A stretch of DNA of 64,000 nucleotides from Streptomyces sp. NBC_00576 (GCF_036345175.1 NZ_CP107780.1:1488001-1552000); one strand, 5' to 3'; positions 8,618-17,109 are shown, counted from the first letter of the stretch. Notes: generated from the letters alone by a model not told the origin. Translations and numbers: made by a program.

Positions 8618-9757
8618 TCACGATTCGAGCCGTGCCACCCGCCCCTTCTCGCCAGCGGCCCAGCAGCCCAGGTCGGTGGTGCAGTCCACGGTGTCGTACG
8701 AGCCCGTGTCGACGGTCTTCCAGGTGCGCCCGGCGTCCGTGGTGAGGTCCGTGCCGGTCGGGCCGACCGCGAGCGCCGCCGTGCGGCTGTACGGGAGCCA
8801 GGCGACGCCTGAGCGGTATGCGGGCGGGGACGCGGCAGCCGTCGTCCAGGTGCGACCGCCGTCCGCGGTGACCGCCGCCGCCTGTGGTGAGGCCTGGTCG
8901 GCGCCGTAGTCGCCGCCGACCGCCAGTCCGTGCGTGCGGTCGCGGAAGGCGAGCGCGAAGACGCCGCGGGCCGGGTCGCCCGCCGGTATCGGGGTGTCGG
9001 TGGCCCTCCAGGTGAGCCCGCGGTCGGCGGAGTGCAGCACGCGCGCGCGTGCACCCCCTCCCGTGGCCAGCCACACGTCACGTGGCCCCGAGCTGACCAG
9101 GCACTGTCCGCTCGCCGCGAAGCCCGCCTCACCCTCCAGCGCGGCCGGCATGCCGTCGCTGGGCAGCACCTTCCAGGAGCGTCCGCCGTCGCTGGTGGAG
9201 AGGATGCGGAACTTGCCGTCCACCGGGTCGCTCATCGCGAGGCCATGACGGCTGTCGAAGAAGGTGAGGCAGTCGTAGAAGGCCCTGGCGTCGGTGTTGC
9301 GGAAGGACTCGGTCCAGGTCCGGCCGCCGTCGTCGGTGCGGTAGACGCGGGACGCCTCGCCCTCGCCGATGGCCAGAACCACGGCGCGACGGGCGTCGAA
9401 CGCCTCGATGTCCCGGAACTGGAGCTCGGCCGCGCCCGGCGGAGAGACGTTTCGCCAGCTCGCTCCGCCGTCGGTGGTGCGCAGTACGGTGCCCTGGGTG
9501 CCGGCGACCCAGGCGGTGTTCCGGCTGACGGCGGACAGTCCCCGGAAGCGGACGTCGGTGGCGCCGCTGTCCTTCGGCGCCCAGTGCGGCGTGCGATGTC
9601 CGACCCCGGAGACGGCGCCCGCCCCCTCGAACGCCTGCGCGGGTGCGGCCAGTCCGGCGGCCACGGCGGCGAGCGCCGCCGCGTACGCGCCTGCCGTCAC
9701 CATTCGCCTCGTCCGACTCGTACGCCTGTTCTGTCGCTGCATCCCCATGATCCTCAT
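8618..9757 (-). CDS. Secreted BNR/Asp-box repeat beta-propeller protein
   Basis: 379 residues with an N-terminal signal peptide (basic NRRTSRTRR, hydrophobic Ala-rich core, likely cleavage after APAQA). At least six Asp-box type repeats are readable: TTDGGASW, TDDGGRTW, STSDGGRSW, SADRGLTW, TADGGRTW and TTDAGRTW. They are spaced as blades of a sialidase/YCF48-like propeller. No catalytic residues of sialidases can be assigned, so it is probably a binding or scaffold protein rather than a proven glycosidase. Three ATGs lie at the N-terminus (9757, 9748, 9742); the longest is given. Confidence 0.85.
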   Translation of the reverse strand: MRIMGMQRQNRRTSRTRRMVTAGAYAAALAAVAAGLAAPAQAFEGAGAVSGVGHRTPHWAPKDSGATDVRFRGLSAVSRNTAWVAGTQGTVLRTTDGGASWRNVSPPGAAELQFRDIEAFDARRAVVLAIGEGEASRVYRTDDGGRTWTESFRNTDARAFYDCLTFFDSRHGLAMSDPVDGKFRILSTSDGGRSWKVLPSDGMPAALEGEAGFAASGQCLVSSGPRDVWLATGGGARARVLHSADRGLTWRATDTPIPAGDPARGVFALAFRDRTHGLAVGGDYGADQASPQAAAVTADGGRTWTTAAASPPAYRSGVAWLPYSRTAALAVGPTGTDLTTDAGRTWKTVDTGSYDTVDCTTDLGCWAAGEKGRVARLES

Positions 9758-9901
9758 GGCGGGCGAAGGTAGCAGCGAATGAACTCGGTGACAGAGGTCA
9801 CTCGAAATTCAGGTGCACTGTTTGGCTCATTCCAGCGTCTCTCTCAGTGTGCGGACCGTTCCATCCCACAGTCCGGCCAACCGTCACAAGGGAGCAAGCC
9901 G

Positions 9902-10318
9902 TTGTCCACCGTCATCGAGCAGCTCGTAGAGGCCCGTCTCGTCGCCGCCGCACCGCGGATGACGAGCATTCCCGCGACCCTCACCTACGACCGGACCGAC
10001 CCGTTCGCCGTCCGGATGACCTTCCCCGCGCCGGCCACTCTGGAGGGCGTGGAGGTTCGCTGGACCTTCGCCCGCGAACTCCTCGCGGACGGCATGCTCC
10101 AGGCGCAGGGCCATGGCGACGTACGCGTGCGGCCGTACGGCTACGACCGCACGGTCCTGGAGTTCCACGCCCCGGAAGGCACCGCGGTCGTGCATGTCCG
10201 CTCGGGCGAGCTGCGGCACTTCCTCGCGGCCACCACCGAGCTGGTGCCGGTCGGCCTGGAGCATCTCCAGACGGACCTGGACCGCGACCTCGCGGAGCTG
10301 ATGCGCGACGCCCTGTGA
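9902..10318 (+). CDS. ssgD: SsgA-like protein (SALP), SsgD type
   Basis: 138 residues with the SALP fold: LTYDRTDPFAVRMTF, a WTFARELLADG block and a C-terminal DLDRDLAELMRDAL. SALPs are actinomycete proteins that guide septum placement and cell-wall assembly during sporulation; SsgD has been linked to lateral-wall integrity. The TTG at 9902 is preferred because AAGGGAG lies just upstream and it yields the standard SALP length. The symbol rests on similarity and remembered gene order (S. coelicolor SCO6722), not on alignment. Confidence 0.8.
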   Translation: MSTVIEQLVEARLVAAAPRMTSIPATLTYDRTDPFAVRMTFPAPATLEGVEVRWTFARELLADGMLQAQGHGDVRVRPYGYDRTVLEFHAPEGTAVVHVRSGELRHFLAATTELVPVGLEHLQTDLDRDLAELMRDAL

Positions 10319-10354
10319 CAGCCCCCGCCCTGTGACAGCCCCCTTTTTAATCCT

Positions 10355-10384
10355 TTGACAGCCTGAAACGCCTCTTCCTACGCT
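10355..10384 (+). promoter_or_regulatory. Sigma70-type promoter for the ABC-F gene
   Basis: TTGACA at 10355-10360 and TACGCT at 10379-10384 are separated by 18 bp, a good housekeeping-type promoter. Transcription would start near 10391, leaving a leader of about 225 nt before the ABC-F start codon. Confidence 0.65.
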
Positions 10385-10390
10385 TGCAGC

Positions 10391-10616
10391 GGTCCTGTTG
10401 CCGTCGATTGGAGAAGGACGTTGCTCTACTGAGGTCCTGAGACACCGCGCCCCACACCCTCCAGTGGTGTGTCTGCGTAGCGTGCGACCTCGGTGTTCGA
10501 GCCGTCCGTTCCTCCCTCCGGAGCAGGGCCTTTCTCGTGCCACCAGGATTCTTCCGCCGCCCGTCGGTGTCTCGACACGCGTTTGCCCCGACCGAATCAA
10601 GCAACCGCGAGGCCGC
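10391..10616 (+). promoter_or_regulatory. Long 5' leader of the ABC-F gene with mini-ORF and hairpins
   Basis: The ~225-nt leader contains a strong Shine-Dalgarno GGAGAAGG (10410-10417) followed by TTG-CTC-TAC-TGA (10421-10432), a potential three-codon ORF. It also has a hairpin CACACC-ctccagt-GGTGTG (loop bases approximate; arms near 10453-10458 and 10466-10471) and GTGTC-tc-GACAC (10567-10578). Antibiotic-inducible ABC-F genes are often controlled by ribosome stalling in such leaders. That this one works this way is inference. Confidence 0.4.
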
Positions 10617-12233
10617 ATGTCAGCCACCACCTCCATCTCCGTCACCTCCCTGTCCTTCGCCTGGCCCGACGGCACCGCCGTCTTCGAGGGCCTCGACGCC
10701 GCCTTCGGCCCCGGCCGCACCGGGCTCGTCGGTGTCAACGGATCAGGAAAATCGACCCTGTTGAAACTGATCGCCGGTCAGTTGCCGCCCGCCGACGGCA
10801 CCGTCCGAGTCGCGGGCGACATCGGCTACCTCCCGCAGACCGTCACCCTCGACACCGCCCTGCGCGTCGAGGAGGTACTCGGCATCTCGGCCCAACGGGC
10901 CGCGCTGCACGCCATCGAGGCGGGTGACGTGGCCGAGAAGCACTTCGAGACGATCGGCGACGACTGGGACGTCGAGGAACGCGCCCTCGTCACACTCGGC
11001 GAACTCGGGCTCGGCCACATCGATCTGGACCGCACGGTCGGCGAGGTCTCGGGCGGCGAGGCGGTCCTCCTGCGGCTGGCCGCGCTGCTCCTCGACCGAC
11101 CGGACGTGCTCCTGCTGGACGAGCCGACCAACAACCTGGACCTGTACGCACGCCGACGCCTCTACACGGCCGTCTCCTCCTGGCCCGGCGTGCTGATCGT
11201 GGTCAGCCACGACCGCGAACTCCTGGACCTGGTCGACCAGATCGCCGATCTGCGCTCCGGAGAGGTCACCTGGTACGGCGGCAACTTCTCGGCGTACGAG
11301 GAGGCGCTCGCCACCGAACAGGAGGCGGCCGAGCGCATGGTGCGCGTCGCTGAGGCCGACCTGAAGAAGCAGAAGCGCGAACTGGTCGACGCCCAGGTCA
11401 AGTTGGCCCGCCGCAAGAAATACGGGCAGAAGATGTTCGAGCAGAAGCGCGAGCCGAAGATCGTCATGGGGGCACGCAAACGGTCCGCCCAGGAGTCGGC
11501 GGGCAAGCACCGCATCATGCACGAGGAGCGGCTCGCCGGCGCGAAGGAACGGCTCGACGAGGCCGTGGACGCCGTACGGGACGACGACGAGATCCGCGTC
11601 GACCTGCCGTACACGGCCGTACCGCCGGGCCGTACCGTACTCACGCTCCTGGACCTGGAGTTGGCGTACGGAGCGAGCGCGGGCTCCTTCGACCTGCGCG
11701 GGCCCGAGCGGGTCGCGCTGATCGGGCGCAACGGGGCGGGCAAGACGACCCTGCTGCGGACGATCGCGGGGGACCTGGCACCGGTCTCCGGGGAGACACG
11801 CGCGCACGTGCCGCTGCGTTTCCTGCCTCAGCGGCTCGATGTGCTCGACGACGAGCTCACGGTCGCCGAGAACGTGGCCCGGTTCTCGCCGGGCGCCACC
11901 AACAACCGGGTCCGCGCCCGGCTGGCCCGCTTCCTGTTCCGGGGTGCCCGCGCCGACCAGCAGGCGGCGACCCTGTCGGGCGGCGAGCGTTTCCGCGCCG
12001 CCCTGGCCGCCCTGATGCTGGCGGAGCCGGCACCCCAGCTCCTGATGCTGGACGAGCCGACCAACAACCTGGACATGGCGAGCGCACGACAGCTCACGAC
12101 AGCCCTGGACTCGTACGAGGGCGCACTGATCGTGGCCAGCCACGACCTGCCGTTCCTGGAGTCGATCGGGATCACCCGATGGCTGCTGCTGGACGGGGAA
12201 CTGAGGGAGATCGCGCCGGAGGAGGTGGAGTGA
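10617..12233 (+). CDS. ABC-F family ATP-binding protein (ribosome-associated, possible antibiotic resistance)
   Basis: 538 residues with two ABC cassettes and no membrane domain. Cassette 1 has Walker A GVNGSGKST, signature VSGGE and Walker B VLLLDEPTNNLD. Cassette 2 has GRNGAGKTT, LSGGE and LLMLDEPTNNLD. Between them is a basic, helical interdomain linker (ARRKKYGQKMFEQKREPK and on), the P-tRNA interaction motif of ABC-F factors. Such proteins bind the ribosomal E site and either protect it from antibiotics or relieve stalling. ATG 10617 was chosen because the first cassette starts immediately after it; upstream in-frame codons belong to the leader. Confidence 0.92.
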   Translation: MSATTSISVTSLSFAWPDGTAVFEGLDAAFGPGRTGLVGVNGSGKSTLLKLIAGQLPPADGTVRVAGDIGYLPQTVTLDTALRVEEVLGISAQRAALHAIEAGDVAEKHFETIGDDWDVEERALVTLGELGLGHIDLDRTVGEVSGGEAVLLRLAALLLDRPDVLLLDEPTNNLDLYARRRLYTAVSSWPGVLIVVSHDRELLDLVDQIADLRSGEVTWYGGNFSAYEEALATEQEAAERMVRVAEADLKKQKRELVDAQVKLARRKKYGQKMFEQKREPKIVMGARKRSAQESAGKHRIMHEERLAGAKERLDEAVDAVRDDDEIRVDLPYTAVPPGRTVLTLLDLELAYGASAGSFDLRGPERVALIGRNGAGKTTLLRTIAGDLAPVSGETRAHVPLRFLPQRLDVLDDELTVAENVARFSPGATNNRVRARLARFLFRGARADQQAATLSGGERFRAALAALMLAEPAPQLLMLDEPTNNLDMASARQLTTALDSYEGALIVASHDLPFLESIGITRWLLLDGELREIAPEEVE

Positions 12234-12250
12234 TCGGCAGAGGGGTTCGG

Positions 12251-12276
12251 GCCCCGGTCTGACCTCCGGGGCTTTT
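12251..12276 (+). terminator. Rho-independent terminator after the ABC-F gene
   Basis: GCCCCGG (12251-12257) pairs perfectly with CCGGGGC (12266-12272) and is followed by TTTT. It sits 18 bp after the ABC-F stop and isolates the dimethylargininase gene. Confidence 0.8.
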
Positions 12277-12338
12277 GTCCGCGGGGCCCGCCCTGCATGA
12301 TGTGCGCGGACACCCCCTTCCGAGACGGAGTTCCACTC

Positions 12339-13115
12339 GTGCCCAGCAAGAAGGCCCTCATACGCCGCCCCAGCCCGCGCCTGGCCGAGGGCCTCGTCAC
12401 GCACATCGAGCGCGAGGAGATCGACGCCGACCTCGCCGGCCAACAGTGGGAGGCGTACGCGGAGGCGCTGCGCACGCACGGCTGGGAGACCGTCGAGGTG
12501 GATCCGGCGGACGACTGCCCGGACTCGGTGTTCGTCGAGGACGCGGTGGTCGTCTACCGGAACGTCGCGCTGATCGCGCGGCCCGGCGCCGAGTCCCGGC
12601 GCGCGGAGACCGGCGGCGTCGAGGAGGCGGTGGCCCGGCTCGGCTGCTCGGTGAACTGGGTCTGGGAGCCGGGCACCCTGGAGGGCGGTGACGTCCTCAA
12701 GGTCGGCGACACGATCTACGTCGGGCGGGGCGGGCGGACGAACGCCGCCGGGGTGCAGCAGCTCAAGGCCGTGTTCGAGCCGCTCGGCGCCCGGGTCGTG
12801 GCCGTGCCGGTGAGCAGTGTGCTGCATCTGAAGTCGGCGGTCACCGCGCTGCCGGACGGGACCGTCATCGGGCACGCGCCGCTGGTGGACACTCCGTCCC
12901 TCTTCCCGCGCTTCCTGCCGGTGCCGGAGGAGTCCGGGGCGCACGTGGTGCTGCTGGACGGCGGGAAGCTGCTGATGGCGGCGAGTGCGCCGAAGACGGC
13001 CGAGTTGCTCGCCGATCTCGGCCATGAGCCGGTGCTCGTCGACATCAGCGAGTTCGAGAAGCTCGAAGGCTGTGTGACATGCCTCTCGGTGCGGCTGCGG
13101 GAGCTGTACGTCTGA
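12339..13115 (+). CDS. N(G),N(G)-dimethylarginine dimethylaminohydrolase (dimethylargininase)
   Basis: 258 residues from a GTG preceded by GGAG. It belongs to the amidinotransferase (pentein) fold. Motifs include DDCPDSVFVED, EPGTLEGGDVLKVGD, the catalytic His region VLHLKSAV and the C-terminal nucleophile in EGCVTCLSVRL. It hydrolyses methylated arginines to citrulline and methylamines. The protein closely matches what I remember of the S. coelicolor dimethylargininase. An upstream ATG at 12297 would add 14 residues overlapping the promoter region and is less likely. Confidence 0.92.
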   Translation: MPSKKALIRRPSPRLAEGLVTHIEREEIDADLAGQQWEAYAEALRTHGWETVEVDPADDCPDSVFVEDAVVVYRNVALIARPGAESRRAETGGVEEAVARLGCSVNWVWEPGTLEGGDVLKVGDTIYVGRGGRTNAAGVQQLKAVFEPLGARVVAVPVSSVLHLKSAVTALPDGTVIGHAPLVDTPSLFPRFLPVPEESGAHVVLLDGGKLLMAASAPKTAELLADLGHEPVLVDISEFEKLEGCVTCLSVRLRELYV

Positions 13116-13215
13116 CCGGGCGATCGCGGTACCCGTTCGGCCCCGGGACCTGCGAGTCCGGAGCCTTACCGCATTCTGGTACGAATCCGCTGATCAGCGA
13201 TCTTTACAACACCCT

Positions 13216-13266
13216 TAACCTACGGTCGCGTAACCTACGGGAACGTAGCCTACGATGCCGTAGGTT
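13216..13266. promoter_or_regulatory. Operator array upstream of the desaturase gene
   Basis: TAACCTACGG occurs at 13216-13225 and 13231-13240, with a diverged GTAGCCTACG at 13245-13254 and the inverted CCGTAGGTT at 13258-13266. The last two form the perfect dyad CCTACG-atgc-CGTAGG (13249-13264). The 15-bp periodicity and dyad point to a regulator that binds cooperatively, 50-100 bp before the desaturase start. Confidence 0.65.
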
Positions 13267-13315
13267 GGTTATCGGCAGTCCGCTCACCCGCTCGCAACGT
13301 CATTCTGGAGCATTC

Positions 13316-14293
13316 ATGACGATCACTTCTCCGCACATCGGCAGCCCGTCCGGCGCCTGGACCGACGCCCGGCTGCTGTACGCCCTGGAAGAAGTGGTCG
13401 AGACCGAACTCAACCGGCATCTGAAGGTCGCCAAGGACTGGATGCCGCACGAGTACGTGCCGTGGAGCGACGCGCGCAACTTCCCCGGCATCTTCGAGGA
13501 CGGCGAGGCCTGGGGCAAGGAGCAGTCCAAGGTCACCGAGCTCGGCCGGATCGCTTTGGTCGTCAACCTCCTCACCGAGGACAACCTCCCCAGCTACCAC
13601 CACGAGATCGCCAGCCTGTTCGGCCGTGACGGCGCCTGGGGCACCTGGGTGCACCGCTGGACGGCGGAGGAGGGCCGGCACGGCATCGTGATGCGCGACT
13701 ACCTGCTCGCCTCCCGCGCCGTCGACCCGGACAAGCTCGAAGAGTTCCGTATGCAGCACATGGCCGAGGGCTTCGAGTCGGACAACCGGCACTCGATGCT
13801 GCACTCGGTGGCGTACGTCGCCTTCCAGGAGCTGGCCACCCGTGTCTCGCACCGCAACACCGGCCACCAGTCCGGCGACCCGGTCTGCGACCGCATGCTG
13901 GCCCGCATCGCGACCGACGAGAACCTCCACATGGTGTTCTACCGGAACCTGCTGAAGGCCGCCTTCGAACTCGCGCCCGACCTGACCATGCAGGCGGTCC
14001 GGGACGTGATCGTCAACTTCCGCATGCCCGGTCACGGCATGCCCGGCTTCGAGCGGGCCGCCGCGCAGATGGCGATCGGCGAGGTCTACAACATGCGCAT
14101 CCACCACGACGACGTCCTCCAGCCCGTCCTGCGGCACCTGAAGGTCATGGACATGAGCGACCTCAGTGGCGAGGGTCTCCAGGCCCAGGAGGAACTGGGC
14201 ATGTACATGGGTGGCCTGGACGCGGAGGCCTCCAAGTTCGACGAGAAGCTCGCGGCCCGCAAGGCCCGCATGGCGGCCCGCGCCGCCGGCTGA
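13316..14293 (+). CDS. desA: Acyl-[ACP] desaturase (stearoyl-ACP Delta9 type)
   Basis: 325 residues of the soluble di-iron fatty-acid desaturase family. The iron-ligand motifs EEGRH and DENLH (ExxH type) are about 80 residues apart. The N-terminal ETELNRHLKVAKDWMPHEY matches plant and mycobacterial DesA proteins. It would introduce a cis double bond into ACP-bound acyl chains, using ferredoxin and oxygen, and so adjust membrane fluidity. The ATG at 13316 has GGAG upstream. The operator array before it indicates regulated expression. Confidence 0.9.
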   Translation: MTITSPHIGSPSGAWTDARLLYALEEVVETELNRHLKVAKDWMPHEYVPWSDARNFPGIFEDGEAWGKEQSKVTELGRIALVVNLLTEDNLPSYHHEIASLFGRDGAWGTWVHRWTAEEGRHGIVMRDYLLASRAVDPDKLEEFRMQHMAEGFESDNRHSMLHSVAYVAFQELATRVSHRNTGHQSGDPVCDRMLARIATDENLHMVFYRNLLKAAFELAPDLTMQAVRDVIVNFRMPGHGMPGFERAAAQMAIGEVYNMRIHHDDVLQPVLRHLKVMDMSDLSGEGLQAQEELGMYMGGLDAEASKFDEKLAARKARMAARAAG

Positions 14294-14311
14294 TCCGCTC
14301 CGGAACACCAC

Positions 14312-14550
14312 TCACTCGTACGCCGTCACCTCGTCCAGCGCCGCGTCCCGCACGTCGGCCACGGGGTGGCGGCGCAGTGCTTTCAGCCTCACGCCAGGGC
14401 GCGGCCCCGTCGTACGGCCGCCCAGCGCCCCGTGAGAGCGACGCGAGCAGCCCTTCGGCATGGCCTCCATGGGCGGTCAGCCGGCCGACCTCGGCCAGCA
14501 GTGCGCCGGCGTCGCCCTCCTGTTCCGGTCGGAGTACGGGAACTACCGTC
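14312..14550 (-). pseudogene. Remnant of a HEAT-repeat protein
   Basis: Reading leftward, one frame gives DAGALLAEVGRLTAHGGHAE, a HEAT-like helix pair. After a frameshift, another frame ends in LKALRRHPVADVRDAALDEV followed by TAYE and a stop at 14312-14314. Together they look like the last ~75 codons of a HEAT/PBS-lyase repeat protein whose 5' part has been lost. No start codon or signal is evident. Confidence 0.4.
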
Positions 14551-14557
14551 TGAACGG

Positions 14558-14812
14558 TCAGCGGGACGGGTGGGAGGTGCGCCGGAGGTTGAGCCGCTCC
14601 TTCTCGGAGAGGCCGCCCCAGACGCCGAACCGTTCGTCGTTGCTGAGCGCGTACTCCAGGCAGGCGGGGCGCATCTCGCACATCCCGCAGATGCGCTTCG
14701 CCTCACGCACCGAGCTGCCCGGCTCGGGAAAGAAGAAGTCTGCCCCGGTCTCCGCGCACAGGGCCTGCGCCTGCCAGGCGCTGTCCATCGGGGTGATCGT
14801 CTCGTAGTGCAT
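14558..14812 (-). CDS. WhiB-like (Wbl) iron-sulfur transcription factor
   Basis: 84 residues. It has the four-Cys cluster of Wbl proteins: C in ALCAETGADFFFPEP, then CGMCEMRPAC (C-x2-C-x5-C), followed by the GVWGG turn and a basic tail (KERLNLRRTSH). Wbl proteins bind a [4Fe-4S] cluster and partner the principal sigma factor to control development, antibiotic resistance or redox responses in actinobacteria. The ATG at 14812 gives the normal compact length. I do not assign a specific wbl name. Confidence 0.9.
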   Translation of the reverse strand: MHYETITPMDSAWQAQALCAETGADFFFPEPGSSVREAKRICGMCEMRPACLEYALSNDERFGVWGGLSEKERLNLRRTSHPSR

Positions 14813-15125
14813 GGGTGAGATCGTGCCGGGCGGCGAAAAACGTTCGCTCAACGTCCGATCAACGCCGGGTACCGGTCGCGCCAGTCTCGCGGCCCGGGTA
14901 ACTCTCACCGGTCGCCCGATGATGCTCCGGCCGGGTGCGCGAGCGCACGGCGGCGCGCGGAGTGTCCTGGAACAAGGCGCGTCTTCTCCCTCACCCAGGG
15001 TGACCGCCTCCGGCGCCCGCGCCCTCATGGCCTGTCCGGCAGCAATTGTCAGTGGGCGGTGCAAGACTCGGCAGAACAGGCAACGGGTCCCTCACCGAGG
15101 ACGGGGCCCACAGAGGAGGGCAACG
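14813..15125. other. Divergent intergenic region between the Wbl and glyoxalase-fold genes
   Basis: About 310 bp without a convincing gene. The right part holds the damage-type promoter described at 15046. The left part should contain the leftward wbl promoter, which I could not pinpoint. Confidence 0.5.
15046..15068 (+). promoter_or_regulatory. PafBC-type (RecA-independent DNA damage) promoter motif
   Basis: TTGTCAGTG at 15046-15054, eight bases, then AAGACT at 15063-15068. The same layout occurs at 25513-25535. It resembles the TTGTCRGTG-N8-TANNNT promoters driven by PafBC in mycobacteria. It is 57 bp upstream of the glyoxalase-fold start. Confidence 0.55.
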
Positions 15126-15920
15126 ATGCTCACCACCCGTTTCGTCACCGGCGCTCCGAACTGGATCGATCTCGGCACCCCCGACATCGAGGGTGCCACC
15201 GCCTTCTACCGTGCGCTCTTCGGCTGGGACTTCCGGTCGGCGGGCGCCGAAGCCGGCGGGTACGGCTTCTTCCAGCTGGGCGGGAAAACCACTGCGGGCG
15301 GCATGCAGATGACGGAGGAGCAGGGGGGTCCGCCGTCCTGGACGGTGTCCTTCCAGACCCCGGACGTCGACGCCACCGTCAAGGCCGCCGAGCAGGCCGG
15401 GGGCGGCGCGCCGATGCCGGCCATGGACGTCATGGACGCCGGCCGCATGGCCATCCTCACGGACACCGCGGGCGCCGTCTTCGGGCTGTGGCAGCCCGCC
15501 CGGATCAAGGGCCTCGAAGTGGCCGGCGACCCTGCCTCCCTGTGCTGGGTGGAGCTCTACACGACGGACGTACCGAAGGCCGCCGCGTTCTACGGCACGG
15601 TGCTGGGCCTGGAGACCTCGGCGGTGCCGTTCCCTGGCGGCTCGTACACATGCGTGAACCCGGCGGGTGAGGGGGAGGACGGGATGTTCGGCGGAGTCAT
15701 CGACGTGGCCGACGACCCGACGGGCACGGAGACCACTCCGTACTGGCTGCCCTATTTCGAGGTGACCGACACCGACGCGACGGTCGCCACGGCCCAGGAA
15801 CGCGGCGGGCAGGTCCGGATGCCGGCCACGGACGTGGAGGGCGTCGGCCGCATCGCCAAGCTCGCCGACCCGTACGGGGCACGCTTCGCGGTGATCAAGA
15901 GCGCACCGGCACAGATGTAA
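15126..15920 (+). CDS. VOC (glyoxalase/bleomycin-resistance fold) family protein, two domains
   Basis: 264 residues made of two vicinal-oxygen-chelate domains, residues ~8-120 (NWIDLGTPDIEGATAFYRAL) and ~135-260 (CWVELYTTDVPKAAAFYGTV). Each carries the beta-alpha-beta-beta-beta pattern. Relatives are annotated as hydroxylases or Cfp30B-like antigens; the substrate is unknown. The ATG at 15126 is preceded by GGAGGG. The upstream promoter motif suggests induction by DNA damage, which would fit a protective role. Confidence 0.85.
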   Translation: MLTTRFVTGAPNWIDLGTPDIEGATAFYRALFGWDFRSAGAEAGGYGFFQLGGKTTAGGMQMTEEQGGPPSWTVSFQTPDVDATVKAAEQAGGGAPMPAMDVMDAGRMAILTDTAGAVFGLWQPARIKGLEVAGDPASLCWVELYTTDVPKAAAFYGTVLGLETSAVPFPGGSYTCVNPAGEGEDGMFGGVIDVADDPTGTETTPYWLPYFEVTDTDATVATAQERGGQVRMPATDVEGVGRIAKLADPYGARFAVIKSAPAQM

Positions 15921-15935
15921 GGGAGGGGGCGAGAA

Positions 15936-16021
15936 GCGCCCCGAAGGGGCGCGGGGCTGTGTCATTGCGCGGCTCCGCCGCGATGGGGGTCCCCCCGCTC
16001 GAGCGAAGCCGAGAGTGGGGG
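15936..16021. terminator. Bidirectional terminator region
   Basis: GCGCCCC-gaa-GGGGCGC (15936-15952) is a near-perfect hairpin. A second stem, CCCCCCGCTC...GAGAGTGGGG, lies at 15991-16020. Both sit between the convergent glyoxalase-fold and LacI genes. Confidence 0.7.
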
Positions 16022-16074
16022 AGCGACCAGCCCCACCGGCCCGCGGCAAACGAACCGCCTACCCCCGCGGAGGG

Positions 16075-17109
16075 CTACGCCGAGGCGCGACGAACCAGCG
16101 TGGTCGACAGGACCACGCTGGACGGCGCGCCCGCCCGACCACCCTCGCCGCCGGGGGCAACCGCACCCAGCAGCAGGCGGGCCATCAGCCTGCCCATCTC
16201 CTCGATGTCCTGACGGACCGTGGTGAGCGGCGGGTCGGCCTGTTCGGCGACCGGCAGCATGTCGTCGAAGCCGACCACGGCGACGTCCTCGGGCACGCGC
16301 CGGCCGCCTTCGCGCAGGACCCGCAGGGCGCCCGAGGCGCTGAGGTCGTTGGCGGCGAACACGGCGTCCAGGTCCGGGCACCGGTCGAGGAGTTCACGCA
16401 TCGCGCGTTCCCCGCCCGCCGGGGTGAAGTCGCTCTCGACGATCAGTCGTGGGTCGGCGTCGGGCACGACGTCCAGGAACCCGTCACGCCGGTCCGCGGC
16501 AGAGGTCTGGTCGAGGGGGCCCGTGATGTGCGCGATCCGCGTCCGCCCCAGGGCGACGAGATGCCGTACGGCCGTCCGGGCGCCGCCCCGGTTGTCGCTG
16601 TCGACGTACACGGCGTCGTGGGTGCCGTCGCTCCAGCCTGGGCGGCCGCCGAACACGGTGGGAATGCCTGCGCGCTGGACCAGGCCGGGCAGCGGGTCGT
16701 CCAGGTGCAGGGAGAAGACGAGGGCGCCGTCGACATGCCCGCCGGCGAGATACCGGCCGACGCGGGAGTGGTCGTCGCGACCTTCGGTGAGCAGCAGCAC
16801 GAGTTGGGAGTCGTGAGCGGTCAACTCCTTACTGATCCCCCGGAGTTGGAGGGCGAAGAAGGGGTCGGCGAAGACCCGGGTCTCCGGTTCGGCGATGACG
16901 ACGGCGACGGCGTCGTGCCGTCTGGTGACCAGGGAGCGGGCCGCCTGGTTGGGCACGTACCCGAGTTCCTCGACGGCCTGCCTGACCCGCTCGACGAGCG
17001 GTTCGCGCACGCCGTCCCCACCGTTGACCACGCGCGACGCGGTGGCCCGGGAGACCCCCGCCCGCGCGGCCACGGCCTCCAGGGTGGGACGCGACGCGGT
17101 CTCGGTCAC
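16075..17109 (-). CDS. LacI family transcriptional regulator
   Basis: 344 residues. The N-terminal HTH (TLEAVAARAGVSRATASRVV) and hinge helix (VPNQAARSLVTRR) are followed by a periplasmic-binding-protein-like effector domain. The C-terminal PPLTTVRQDIEEMGRLMA is family-typical. GTG 17109 has AGGAG in good position; ATG 17124 is the alternative. The palindrome GAGAGCGCTCTC (17165-17176) just upstream is a likely autoregulatory operator. It lies 62-77 bp downstream of the laccase gene in the same direction, so it may regulate that locus. The inducer, presumably a sugar, is unknown. Confidence 0.9.
   Translation of the reverse strand: MTETASRPTLEAVAARAGVSRATASRVVNGGDGVREPLVERVRQAVEELGYVPNQAARSLVTRRHDAVAVVIAEPETRVFADPFFALQLRGISKELTAHDSQLVLLLTEGRDDHSRVGRYLAGGHVDGALVFSLHLDDPLPGLVQRAGIPTVFGGRPGWSDGTHDAVYVDSDNRGGARTAVRHLVALGRTRIAHITGPLDQTSAADRRDGFLDVVPDADPRLIVESDFTPAGGERAMRELLDRCPDLDAVFAANDLSASGALRVLREGGRRVPEDVAVVGFDDMLPVAEQADPPLTTVRQDIEEMGRLMARLLLGAVAPGGEGGRAGAPSSVVLSTTLVRRASA

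Noticed and set aside
10743..13025. Long leftward open frame opposite the ABC-F and dimethylargininase genes (760 codons)
   Set aside because: It is a mirror frame produced by high third-position GC. The opposite strand has clear domain motifs, and this frame gives low-complexity Arg/Gly/Val sequence with no recognisable domain.
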